DNA from: an uncultured Verrucomicrobiota bacterium
GTDB lineage: Bacteria; Verrucomicrobiota; Kiritimatiellia; RFP12; UBA1067
DNA: 6,785 nt
Assembly: GCA_945613785.1 (NCBI GenBank)
Contig: CALZAJ010000088.1
Coordinates: forward strand, 1 to 6,785
Reading direction: 5' to 3'
Under the pieces are notes generated by a model. It searched no databases. It was not told the DNA's origin and saw nothing but the letters and a program-made list of their open reading frames with translations. The position numbers and the translations under genes were made by a program. Shown in pieces: positions 1 to 5,754 of the stretch; the stretch's first letter is position 1; the number at the start of each line of letters is the position of its first letter.

Positions 1-2
1 GA

Positions 3-416
3 TGGTTGGGGTATCCAACGGGGCTGACCGCCGAGCAAGTGCGTCGCTTGGAGCCGTTGCGTACCTTCCGATTCAAACGACACAAATATCATAACCTTTC
101 CGCGTCCCGCTTGAAGGCAATCGAGAATTTCCTGCGTAAGAGAGTTAACCAAATCATTGAGTACGGAGCAAAAGCTGACGATTTTCTGAAGGTATCGAAA
201 GAAAGTGTCACTGTAAATCCGCAAGAATCGTCGATGATTGGCACTGGAAGCATTGAAGCGAACATGAAGGCTGATCCGTATGTTACGGCTGATGAATTGG
301 CCGAACTGCTAGGTGTGAGCCGTCGCACGGTATTGCGGGCGATTGCTAAACTGCGCGAATCGGGGCGCATCACGCGCGTCGGGTCCGACAAGACCGGACA
401 TTGGCTGGTGAAGTAA
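3..416 (+). CDS. Winged-helix DNA-binding protein, 5' end probably cut off by the window
   Basis: The frame is open to the first base of the window, so the protein probably begins upstream; the first possible start inside is TTG at 6, with no room to judge an RBS. From that TTG the product is 136 residues. Residues about 90-136 form a helix-turn-helix with a wing: VTADELAELLGVSRRTVLRA is the helix-turn-helix, followed by a basic helix and a wing ending RVGSDKTGHW near the C-terminus. This type of tail is known from the C-termini of AlbA_2/RecG-like ATP-binding proteins and some Fic proteins, where it binds DNA. The preceding 80 residues are basic and helical (an RFKRHKYHN stretch, then a long amphipathic helix), and I do not recognise them. 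Its stop overlaps the ATG at 416 by one base. Base composition is visibly more AT-rich than in the genes after 950. DNA binding is well supported by the motif; the cellular role is unknown. Confidence 0.7.
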   Translation, partial: WLGYPTGLTAEQVRRLEPLRTFRFKRHKYHNLSASRLKAIENFLRKRVNQIIEYGAKADDFLKVSKESVTVNPQESSMIGTGSIEANMKADPYVTADELAELLGVSRRTVLRAIAKLRESGRITRVGSDKTGHWLVK

Positions 417-934
417 TGGATGTCGCATCATATTTGGTGGATATGAATAAACCTTTTAAGATTGCCCTCTGCATTGTCCTCGTGCCGTTTGGACTGGTGC
501 TTGCCCTCGTGTTGCTGCTCGCGGCCTATGTCTTTGTGATGTCGGGAGATATCGAGCCGATCGACGACTCGGATCTGTAGATTGAGGAGCAGGTTGTTGC
601 GGACAACGCGGCTTATTTCGAGGGGCTGCACGTAGCGGTCTCGCGTTCCTCATACAAGGTCACGGAAAGGGACGTTCTGATATTTCCGCCCATCTCGGCA
701 TTGATGCAAGGAGCGAACTTGCTGCGGTTGAAGGCCTTGCGCGAAGTCGAGCGCAACGAATACGAAGCGGCCTTGTTGACGCTGCGGGACCTGTCAGCAT
801 TTGCAAGGCTGGAGCGTAGAATCCATGATCTGGGCAGGCATCGGTACAACCTGTTGGATTGGTCCGCCCGACTCGACGAAAAGATTCAGGATGAAGAGTT
901 CCGCAAGAAGAAACCGAGTAGCGGGATGCGGTAA
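416..934 (+). pseudogene. Membrane-anchored hypothetical protein interrupted by an in-frame amber codon
   Basis: One frame runs from ATG 416 to TAA 932-934 with a single TAG at 578-580. The part before the TAG is 54 codons from 416, or 45 from a second ATG at 443, which has a GGTGG at 436-440 just upstream and gives the more typical membrane-anchor N-terminus MNKPFKIALC. It contains one strongly hydrophobic segment (about residues 16-42 from ATG 416) followed by an acidic stretch IEPIDDSDL. After the TAG the frame continues without a start codon as protein-like sequence (IEEQVVADNAAYFEGL and onward), then a charged helical region to the end. Together this would be a 172-codon single-pass membrane protein. 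The TAG is one substitution from CAG, AAG, GAG, TGG or TTG. The favoured reading is a nonsense mutation. Alternatives are a sequencing error, amber readthrough, or two real genes that share a frame. I do not recognise a family. Confidence 0.55.
704..934 (+). CDS. Downstream portion of the split gene, as it could be translated alone
   Basis: If the amber at 578-580 is a true stop, the first usable starts downstream in the same frame are TTG 701 and ATG 704, giving about 76 residues. No good Shine-Dalgarno lies before them; the preceding bases code for an open stretch (VLIFPPISA) that looks like protein interior rather than a leader. The product is highly charged and helical, with many Glu, Arg and Lys residues (for example REVERNEYEAALLTLRDL), and ends in a basic tail EEFRKKKPSSGMR. 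No signal peptide, membrane segment or catalytic motif is visible. I think this is more likely the C-terminal domain of the membrane-anchored protein that starts at 416 or 443 than an independent gene. It ends two bases before the -10 element of the next gene. Confidence 0.4.
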   Translation: MQGANLLRLKALREVERNEYEAALLTLRDLSAFARLERRIHDLGRHRYNLLDWSARLDEKIQDEEFRKKKPSSGMR

Positions 935-935
935 A

Positions 936-944
936 TGATATAAT
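936..944 (+). promoter_or_regulatory. Extended -10 promoter for the radical SAM gene
   Basis: TGATATAAT matches the extended -10 consensus TGnTATAAT exactly, starting two bases after the preceding stop codon. No recognisable -35 sits 17 bp upstream (GAGTAG there), which is normal for extended -10 promoters. The usual distance from a -10 to the transcription start puts +1 near 951-952, at or just before the GTG 951/ATG 954 start, so the mRNA may be leaderless or nearly so. Based on sequence match only. Confidence 0.6.
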
Positions 945-953
945 TCTCCTGTG

Positions 954-1859
954 ATGGATGTTTGTGAACTTTGTCCCAGGAAATGTTGTGCGGCGCGCTT
1001 TGGCGCGGATCCGAAGGCCGGCTATTGCGGCGCGCTGAATGCGCCGCGCGTCTTCCGGTGGGGTCCGCATTTCGGCGAGGAGCCGCCCATTACGGGCGAA
1101 CGCGGCTCGGGCTGCGTCTTCTTCTCGCGGTGCACGATGAAGTGCCTCTACTGCCAGAACTCCCCCTGGAGCTGGAAGGGCGAGGGTGTCGACAAGACGA
1201 TTCCCGAACTCACGGAGATCTTCCGCGACCTCGCACTGAAGGACAAGGTGGAGAATTGGAATCTCGTTTCGCCGACCCCATACCTTCCTTATATCCGCGA
1301 AGCCGTCCAGCCGCTCTTCAAGGAAGGCATCCGCCTCCCGTTCGTCTGGAACTCCTCGGGCTACGAGCGCCTCGAGACGCTGGAAGAATACCGTGATCTC
1401 TGTGACTGGGCGCTCTTCGATCTCCGCTATGCGAACGACGCAACCGCCATCGCCGCCTCCCAGGCCCCTGGCTATGTGAAGGCCGCGCGCGCCGCTGTGA
1501 AGTGGGCGTGGGATAGGACGTGTGGGACCTCTGGGACGAGTAGGACGGGCGGCTTGATCGTAAGAGTGCTGGTGCTACCGGGCCATGCCGATGAGGCAAT
1601 CGAGAACCTCGCGTGGCTGGCGACGGAGGTTTCGAACGAAGTGCCGATTTCGGTGATGGCGCAGTATACGCCCGCCTACAAGGCGCTTGAGACGCCGCCG
1701 TTCGACCGTCCCGTGACCGAAGAGGAATACGAGAGCGTGACCGAAGCGGCAGCGGATTTCGGTTTTGAAAACGGGTGGATCCAGGGCTACGAGGCCAGCG
1801 ATCCGAAGCTGGCGCTCCTCGGGGAGAACATGGGCGCCGATCATGGAGTGGTGAAATGA
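954..1859 (+). CDS. Radical SAM protein of the PflX-like (COG1313) family
   Basis: A 301-residue protein from ATG 954; GTG 951 directly before it could add one residue. Numbering here is from the GTG. The radical SAM cluster motif CxxxCxxC is C61, C65, C68 (SRCTMKCLYCQN). It follows a family-typical segment FGEEPPITGERGSGCVFF and an N-terminal cysteine set (C5, C8, C12, C26; CELCPRKC) that probably binds a further metal or cluster. Later signatures are NLVSPTPYLP, VWNSSGYE, GLIVRVLVLPGH and AQYTPAY. Such proteins reductively cleave S-adenosylmethionine to a 5'-deoxyadenosyl radical; the PflX-like branch resembles pyruvate formate-lyase activases but its substrate is not established, and no glycyl-radical enzyme is present in this window. 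It overlaps the TatD gene by ATGA. A loop at residues about 188-200 is made of a 9-bp tandem repeat. There is no Shine-Dalgarno before the start, consistent with a leaderless mRNA. Confidence 0.88.
   Translation: MDVCELCPRKCCAARFGADPKAGYCGALNAPRVFRWGPHFGEEPPITGERGSGCVFFSRCTMKCLYCQNSPWSWKGEGVDKTIPELTEIFRDLALKDKVENWNLVSPTPYLPYIREAVQPLFKEGIRLPFVWNSSGYERLETLEEYRDLCDWALFDLRYANDATAIAASQAPGYVKAARAAVKWAWDRTCGTSGTSRTGGLIVRVLVLPGHADEAIENLAWLATEVSNEVPISVMAQYTPAYKALETPPFDRPVTEEEYESVTEAAADFGFENGWIQGYEASDPKLALLGENMGADHGVVK
1514..1549 (+). repeat. Four 9-bp tandem units inside the radical SAM gene
   Basis: The units are TAGGACGTG, TGGGACCTC, TGGGACGAG and TAGGACGGG, with consensus TRGGACSNS. Because 9 bp is three codons, the protein reads as a repeated [DCS]-[RG]-T tripeptide between WAWD and GLIVRVLVLPG. 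Homologues normally have an ordinary loop at this place, as far as I recall. Confidence 0.7.
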
Positions 1860-2548
1860 CCGACGCACACTGCCATCTCGTCCGCGGCGAATCGCGGCAT
1901 CTCATTTGCGAACCTCGGACGGGTGAGGTCGGTGCCGATGACATCGTCTTCTATGGTACGCATCCCTGGTATCTGGATGGTTATAATGAGGCCGCGCTTC
2001 GCGCCCGACTCGAGGCGAATCCCTCGGCGGGTGTCGGTGAAATCGGTCTCGACCGTCTCAAGGACCGGAACATTTCGCCGCGGATGCGCGAAATCTTCGA
2101 GTCACAGCTGAAGCTGGCGGCCGAGTTCCAGCGTCCGGTGGTTCTGCACGGCGCCAAATGCTGGGGCGAAGTGGTCCATGCCGTCCAGCGAATCATCAAA
2201 CAAACAATCAATCAAACAAATCAAACAATCTCCAGACCTCCCGCCTGTCTGTTCCATGGTTTCTCGCGGTCAGGGGGGCTTTTGCCGGACATCGTGGCGC
2301 TCAACGGCTTCATTTCCGTCGGACCCGCAGTGCTGAACGACCACGCGGTCAATTACCGCAAGCTCGTGCAGGAGATTCCGCTGGAGCGCCTGCTGGTCGA
2401 GAGCGATGCGACGGCGGAGACCACGGCTGAGATTCCGTCCGTCAAGGACATCGCGGCGAAGCTCGCCGAATTGCGCGGATTCTCCCTGTCCGCGCTTGAA
2501 GAAATTCTCGAAAAGAATCTGGAAAACTTCCTCGGCCGGTCCCATTGA
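1856..2548 (+). CDS. TatD-family metal-dependent hydrolase
   Basis: The start chosen is ATG 1856, which overlaps the upstream stop (ATGA) and has GGAG at 1845-1848 seven bases before it; this gives 230 residues, slightly shorter than typical TatD proteins of about 260. The family's metal ligands are visible: HxH at H5/H7 (TDAHCHL), E62 in GVGEIGLD, H98 in RPVVLHG, H134 in LFHGFSRSG, and D184 in LLVESDAT. YGTHPWYL (33-40) is also typical. Members are TIM-barrel phosphohydrolases, some with DNase activity (3'-5' exonuclease, DNA repair) in the cytoplasm; the true substrate here is unknown. Translation is probably coupled to the radical SAM protein. A G-free repetitive stretch encodes IIKQTINQTNQTI (residues 113-125) in the loop just before the H134 strand. 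The divergence and short length leave open a non-DNase role within the family. Confidence 0.88.
   Translation: MTDAHCHLVRGESRHLICEPRTGEVGADDIVFYGTHPWYLDGYNEAALRARLEANPSAGVGEIGLDRLKDRNISPRMREIFESQLKLAAEFQRPVVLHGAKCWGEVVHAVQRIIKQTINQTNQTISRPPACLFHGFSRSGGLLPDIVALNGFISVGPAVLNDHAVNYRKLVQEIPLERLLVESDATAETTAEIPSVKDIAAKLAELRGFSLSALEEILEKNLENFLGRSH
2191..2230 (+). repeat. G-free low-complexity tract with 9-bp tandem units in the TatD gene
   Basis: Forty bases contain no G on this strand, in a gene that is otherwise GC-rich. Two perfect tandem copies of AATCAAACA lie at 2210-2218 and 2219-2227, flanked by degenerate copies of the same CAAACAATC-like word. It is read in frame as Q-T-[IN]-N-Q-T type residues and does not disrupt the gene. 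Confidence 0.7.
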
Positions 2549-2553
2549 GGACT

Positions 2554-2559
2554 GGAGGG
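2554..2559 (+). promoter_or_regulatory. Shine-Dalgarno for the sigma-like gene
   Basis: GGAGGG ends four bases before ATG 2564, inside the 15-nt gap after the TatD stop. It fixes the start of the next gene at 2564. The spacing is on the short side. Confidence 0.6.
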
Positions 2560-2563
2560 CCCT

Positions 2564-3388
2564 ATGGAAGAGCAAGGAAAGACATCAGACCTCTACGCCG
2601 GCGATGCGGCGTGGCAGGAGTGGTTCGACATCTGTTCGGTGGACGGATGTGCGGCGGCGCATGCCGAGAAACTGCGCGCGCAGGTGACGCGGGCGATGTA
2701 TGCGCGTCTGGCACGGTTGGACATCTCGCGGGAAGATGCAGGCGCGGATGATCCAGTCGCGTTCTTCGACAGCTATTTCAAGCTGAAGGGGACGCGGGAC
2801 AAGAAGAAGCCGCTCAAGTCCTACTTCGCGTATCGGATGAAGGTCGAGGGACGACGCATGGTCGATTTTGTCTGCGGCACGCTCTTCGGCGCGGCGGCGG
2901 GACGCATTCACGACATCGTCCTCGAGTGGGTCACGGTGATCAAGGGCTGGAAGGCGCGCTCGGTGCGTGATGGCGAAGGACTTCGTCACACGGTCTTCGA
3001 GCGTCCGTTGGCAGACGATACCGCGGCGCCTGAGGCATCCGTCACCGTCGATCCGGCTGCGTATCTCGACATCCGTCCGATGATGCGCACGATCGATCTT
3101 GCGCTCACGAACGTCGCACGGAAAATTAATCTGGAAAAACACAAGGTTGCGTCCCTACTACTCATGACGGCGCGGGATCTTTCGCTCAACGGCGCGGGAT
3201 TCCTCGAGGCAATGGGTATGAGCAAATCGGGTGCGTATGCGGCACGGGACAAGGCGATGAAGGCAGTGAAACGAGAACTGGAGAAGGCCGAAGGCGTGGG
3301 TACGCCGCTCTTCGGACGCGTCCTGCTCGCGACCTGCGAAGCCGCCGTTCCGTCCGTCATCCGCATCCAGATGGGAGGCGCAGAATGA
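2564..3388 (+). CDS. Divergent sigma-factor-like / helix-turn-helix protein
   Basis: A 274-residue soluble protein with no signal peptide or membrane segment. Residues about 62-125 hold a conserved-looking, basic-then-hydrophobic region (KPLKSYFAYRMKVEGRRMVD, then VCGTLFGAAAGRIHD) that could correspond to a very diverged sigma region 2. Residues about 196-240 look like a region-4-type helix-turn-helix: LNGAGFLEAMGMSKSGAYAA followed by a lysine/arginine-rich recognition-type helix (RDKAMKAVKREL). The length and C-terminal extension (245-274) exceed those of a plain ECF sigma factor. The stop overlaps the start of the VWA gene (ATGA), and GGGAGG for that gene lies inside this one, so the two are translationally coupled. 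Sigma genes are commonly coupled in this way to their membrane-bound antagonists. The sigma assignment is inference from architecture and context; a DNA-binding regulator of another kind is possible. I do not recognise a named family. Confidence 0.5.
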   Translation: MEEQGKTSDLYAGDAAWQEWFDICSVDGCAAAHAEKLRAQVTRAMYARLARLDISREDAGADDPVAFFDSYFKLKGTRDKKKPLKSYFAYRMKVEGRRMVDFVCGTLFGAAAGRIHDIVLEWVTVIKGWKARSVRDGEGLRHTVFERPLADDTAAPEASVTVDPAAYLDIRPMMRTIDLALTNVARKINLEKHKVASLLLMTARDLSLNGAGFLEAMGMSKSGAYAARDKAMKAVKRELEKAEGVGTPLFGRVLLATCEAAVPSVIRIQMGGAE

Positions 3389-5661
3389 AGACGGTCTTTG
3401 AACAGGAATGGGAACTCTATCGTCGCGGCGGCTGGAAGCCGTCGTTTACGGGTGAGACGGCGCTGGGCGAGGGAGACTTCGATCCTGCGGTAAAGGCGGG
3501 CGAGATCCGCATCTTTGCGGACATGCCGCGTCCCTTCGTCGCGCTCATCGTGCGGAAACTCGCGACGGGCGAACGGATGCTCGTTCCCGTCTCGCCGTTC
3601 TCGGTGCCGGCCTCGTCGCGTGAACGGCTCGTCGGCGAGCGTGTCTTCCAGCTCTGGAACGCGTGTCCCGCGGCCAAGGCGTTCACGGACCGCAGCTGGC
3701 TCGTGGCGCGTCTCACCGATGAGGAGACGGAGGAAATCGCCGCGGCGGTGAAGGCGTCTGACCCCGGCCGCATCCAAGACGGCGTCGGTGCGGTCGCCGA
3801 GTACGAACGCGAATTCCTCGTCGCGGGCGGGAGCTTCGTTCCGTTGGTGACGCCAGCGCCAGTGCGCGTTAACGCGTTCCGCCGCTACGGTGCCTGGAGC
3901 ATTGCCGCGATGGCGATGATCTGTCTCGGTGCGACGTGGATGCTGATCCGCGAGGATGTGACGCAGCAGAGCGGTGATGCCGTTGGGATGCCGGCGATCG
4001 AGGAATCGGCGGACGTGGAGGAGGCGGCTTGTGAGATGATGGAAGTCGTCCCGGCGGCGCCGGAACCGGCGCCAATGCCTGAGCCCGTGCTCGATCAGGG
4101 GCGTCGGCTGGAACGTCTGAGGAGACTGCGCGAATCCAATATGGATGCAAGTCCGCGGCGGATGAAGGCGGCGTGCGAGCGGGCGCCTGTGGCGAAATGC
4201 TTGGCCCCTGATCAAGTGATGGCGCTGCAGGGCTGCATCACCCCAACGTATCCGGAGACCGAGCGCTATGCGGAGTATGTGGAGAATTCGTTCCGCAACC
4301 CGGTCACGGATCCGCTCTCGACCTTCGGACTCGACGTCGACACGGCGAGCTACACGAAGATGCGTCGGTTCCTGACGGAGCAGAAGCGTCTGCCTCCGCG
4401 AGAGTCGGTGCGTCTCGAGGAGTACGTCAATTACTTCGACTACGATTATCCGGAGCCGCAGGGTGAACATCCGATTGCGGTGCGGACGGAGCTCGCGGCG
4501 TGTCCGTGGGCGAAGGACCATCAGCTCCTGCGCATCGCCTTGCAGGCGAAGAAGGTGGAGACGAAGGACTTGCCGCCGGCGAATCTCGTGTTCCTCTTGG
4601 ACTGCTCGGGCTCAATGAGCTGGAACGGCGGTTTTGCGATGCTTCAGCAGGCCATGCGGCTGTTGGTCGACCAGCTACGGGACGAGGACCGGGTGGCGAT
4701 CGTAACCTATGCGAGCGGGACGCGCGTGGCGTTGCCGTCGACGTCGGGCAAGAACAAGGCGAAGATCCGCGCGGTGATCGACGGACTCGAGGCCTCGGGC
4801 GGCACGAACGGCGAAGGCGGCATTCAACTCGCGTATGAGGAGGCCGTGCGCAGCTTCGATCCGAAGGGTAACAACCGCGTGGTGCTGATGACGGACGGAG
4901 ATTTCAACATCGGCATCAGCACGCCGAAGGCATTGGAGGACTTCATCGCGACGAAGCGTGCGACGGGGGTGTTCTTGTCCGTGATGGGCGTCGGCAGCGG
5001 CAACTACCAGGACGCGATGATGAAGAAGCTTGCGAACGCGGGCAACGGCAACTATGCCTACATCGACGGACTCCTCGAGGCGAAGAAGGTCATGATGACC
5101 GAATTCGGGGGCACGCTCTGTACGGTCGCGAAGGATGTGAAGCTGCAGGTCGAGTTCAATCCGTCCGAGGTGGCGGCGTATCGTCTGCTCGGATACGAGA
5201 GCCGAAAGCTGGCGGCGCGTGACTTCAATGACGACAAGAAGGACGCGGGCGAGATGGGCGCGGGCCATCACATGACGGCGTTCTACGAGATCGTGCCGGT
5301 TGGGACGACGAATGCTGTCGCGTCCGTCGATCCGCTCCGCTACCAGACGGCGGCGAAGGGGGCGAAGGGCGAGCTCGCGACGGTGAAGCTCCGCTACAAG
5401 GAGCCGAAGGCGGAGACGAGCCGGCTGATGGCCCAAGCCGTGAAGGCCGAGATCGCGAAAAAGCCGTCCGAGGACTTCCGTTTCGCGTCCGCCGTGGCCG
5501 AGTATGCGCTGTGGCTCGCGCAGTCGGAGCACAAGGGTTCCGCTTCGCCGGCTGCGGTCATCACCCGAGCCAAGGCCGCGAAGGGGGGCGATGCGAACGG
5601 CTATCGTGCGGAGTTCATCCGTCTGGCGGAACAGGCCGAGCTCCTGAAGGCGCAGCGGTAG
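3385..5661 (+). CDS. Membrane-anchored YfbK-like von Willebrand factor A protein with an extra N-terminal domain
   Basis: 758 residues; ATG 3385 has GGGAGG at 3373-3378, six bases upstream. Domains in order: residues 1-165, a soluble domain of unknown type (IRIFADMPRPFVALIV, VPVSPFSVPA, GERVFQLWNACPAAK); 169-187, one membrane segment preceded by R161, R166 and R167, so the N-terminus should be cytoplasmic; 190-235, an acidic and proline-rich linker; 239-262, an arginine-rich helix; about 293-385, the YfbK N-terminal (vWF_A, PF12450-type) domain with FRNPVTDPLSTFGLDVDTAS and YVNYFDYDYP; about 398-575, a VWA domain with complete MIDAS ligands D406-x-S408-x-S410, T474 and D504 (LMTDGDFN); about 578-740, the DUF3520-type C-terminal domain (DFNDDKKDAGEMGAGH). 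YfbK homologues usually begin with a lipoprotein signal and are under 600 residues, so the 165-residue front domain plus membrane span is an addition. VWA domains bind metal and protein partners. With the coupled sigma-like gene, an anti-sigma or sensor role is a reasonable inference. Confidence 0.88.
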   Translation: MKTVFEQEWELYRRGGWKPSFTGETALGEGDFDPAVKAGEIRIFADMPRPFVALIVRKLATGERMLVPVSPFSVPASSRERLVGERVFQLWNACPAAKAFTDRSWLVARLTDEETEEIAAAVKASDPGRIQDGVGAVAEYEREFLVAGGSFVPLVTPAPVRVNAFRRYGAWSIAAMAMICLGATWMLIREDVTQQSGDAVGMPAIEESADVEEAACEMMEVVPAAPEPAPMPEPVLDQGRRLERLRRLRESNMDASPRRMKAACERAPVAKCLAPDQVMALQGCITPTYPETERYAEYVENSFRNPVTDPLSTFGLDVDTASYTKMRRFLTEQKRLPPRESVRLEEYVNYFDYDYPEPQGEHPIAVRTELAACPWAKDHQLLRIALQAKKVETKDLPPANLVFLLDCSGSMSWNGGFAMLQQAMRLLVDQLRDEDRVAIVTYASGTRVALPSTSGKNKAKIRAVIDGLEASGGTNGEGGIQLAYEEAVRSFDPKGNNRVVLMTDGDFNIGISTPKALEDFIATKRATGVFLSVMGVGSGNYQDAMMKKLANAGNGNYAYIDGLLEAKKVMMTEFGGTLCTVAKDVKLQVEFNPSEVAAYRLLGYESRKLAARDFNDDKKDAGEMGAGHHMTAFYEIVPVGTTNAVASVDPLRYQTAAKGAKGELATVKLRYKEPKAETSRLMAQAVKAEIAKKPSEDFRFASAVAEYALWLAQSEHKGSASPAAVITRAKAAKGGDANGYRAEFIRLAEQAELLKAQR

Positions 5662-5698
5662 TCGCTGGCTAGCTGGTTGCTGTAAACACGGCCTATCC

Positions 5699-5727
5699 TT
5701 GACTGATTCGCCGTAAAGGGATAGAAT
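5699..5727 (+). promoter_or_regulatory. Sigma70-type promoter for the secreted-protein gene
   Basis: TTGACT at 5699-5704 and TAGAAT at 5722-5727 are separated by exactly 17 bp, close to the TTGACA/TATAAT consensus. Transcription would start near 5734, leaving a leader of about 20 bases. The preceding stretch 5662-5698 shows no clear hairpin terminator; only the GCTAGC palindrome at 5668-5673 is present. Confidence 0.75.
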
Positions 5728-5740
5728 TTAGGAATAACTG

Positions 5741-5747
5741 AAAGGTG
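5741..5747 (+). promoter_or_regulatory. Ribosome binding site for the secreted-protein gene
   Basis: AAAGGTG lies with its AGG nine bases before ATG 5755. Together with the signal peptide that follows, it fixes the start codon. Confidence 0.6.
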
Positions 5748-5754
5748 TTCATAA

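Noticed and set aside
660..1070. A 136-codon minus-strand frame across the split gene and radical SAM start
   Set aside because: It has no recognisable motif and an Arg/Pro/Ser-rich composition, and overlaps the promoter and conserved N-terminus of the radical SAM gene.
1318..1944. A 208-codon minus-strand frame
   Set aside because: Its composition is Ser/Arg/Pro-rich and it lies opposite conserved radical SAM and TatD motifs; it is a shadow.
1514..2230. The two repeat tracts considered as a CRISPR array
   Set aside because: Units are only 9 bp, contiguous without spacers, differ between the two tracts and are translated in frame.
2986..4521. A 511-codon open frame on the minus strand
   Set aside because: It spans the end of the sigma-like gene and the front half of the VWA gene, both of which have domain support and RBSs. 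Its product is Arg/His-rich, typical of an antisense shadow in GC-rich DNA.
5662..5698. Possible terminator after the VWA gene
   Set aside because: Only a 6-base GCTAGC palindrome is present, with no GC-rich stem or U-tract.
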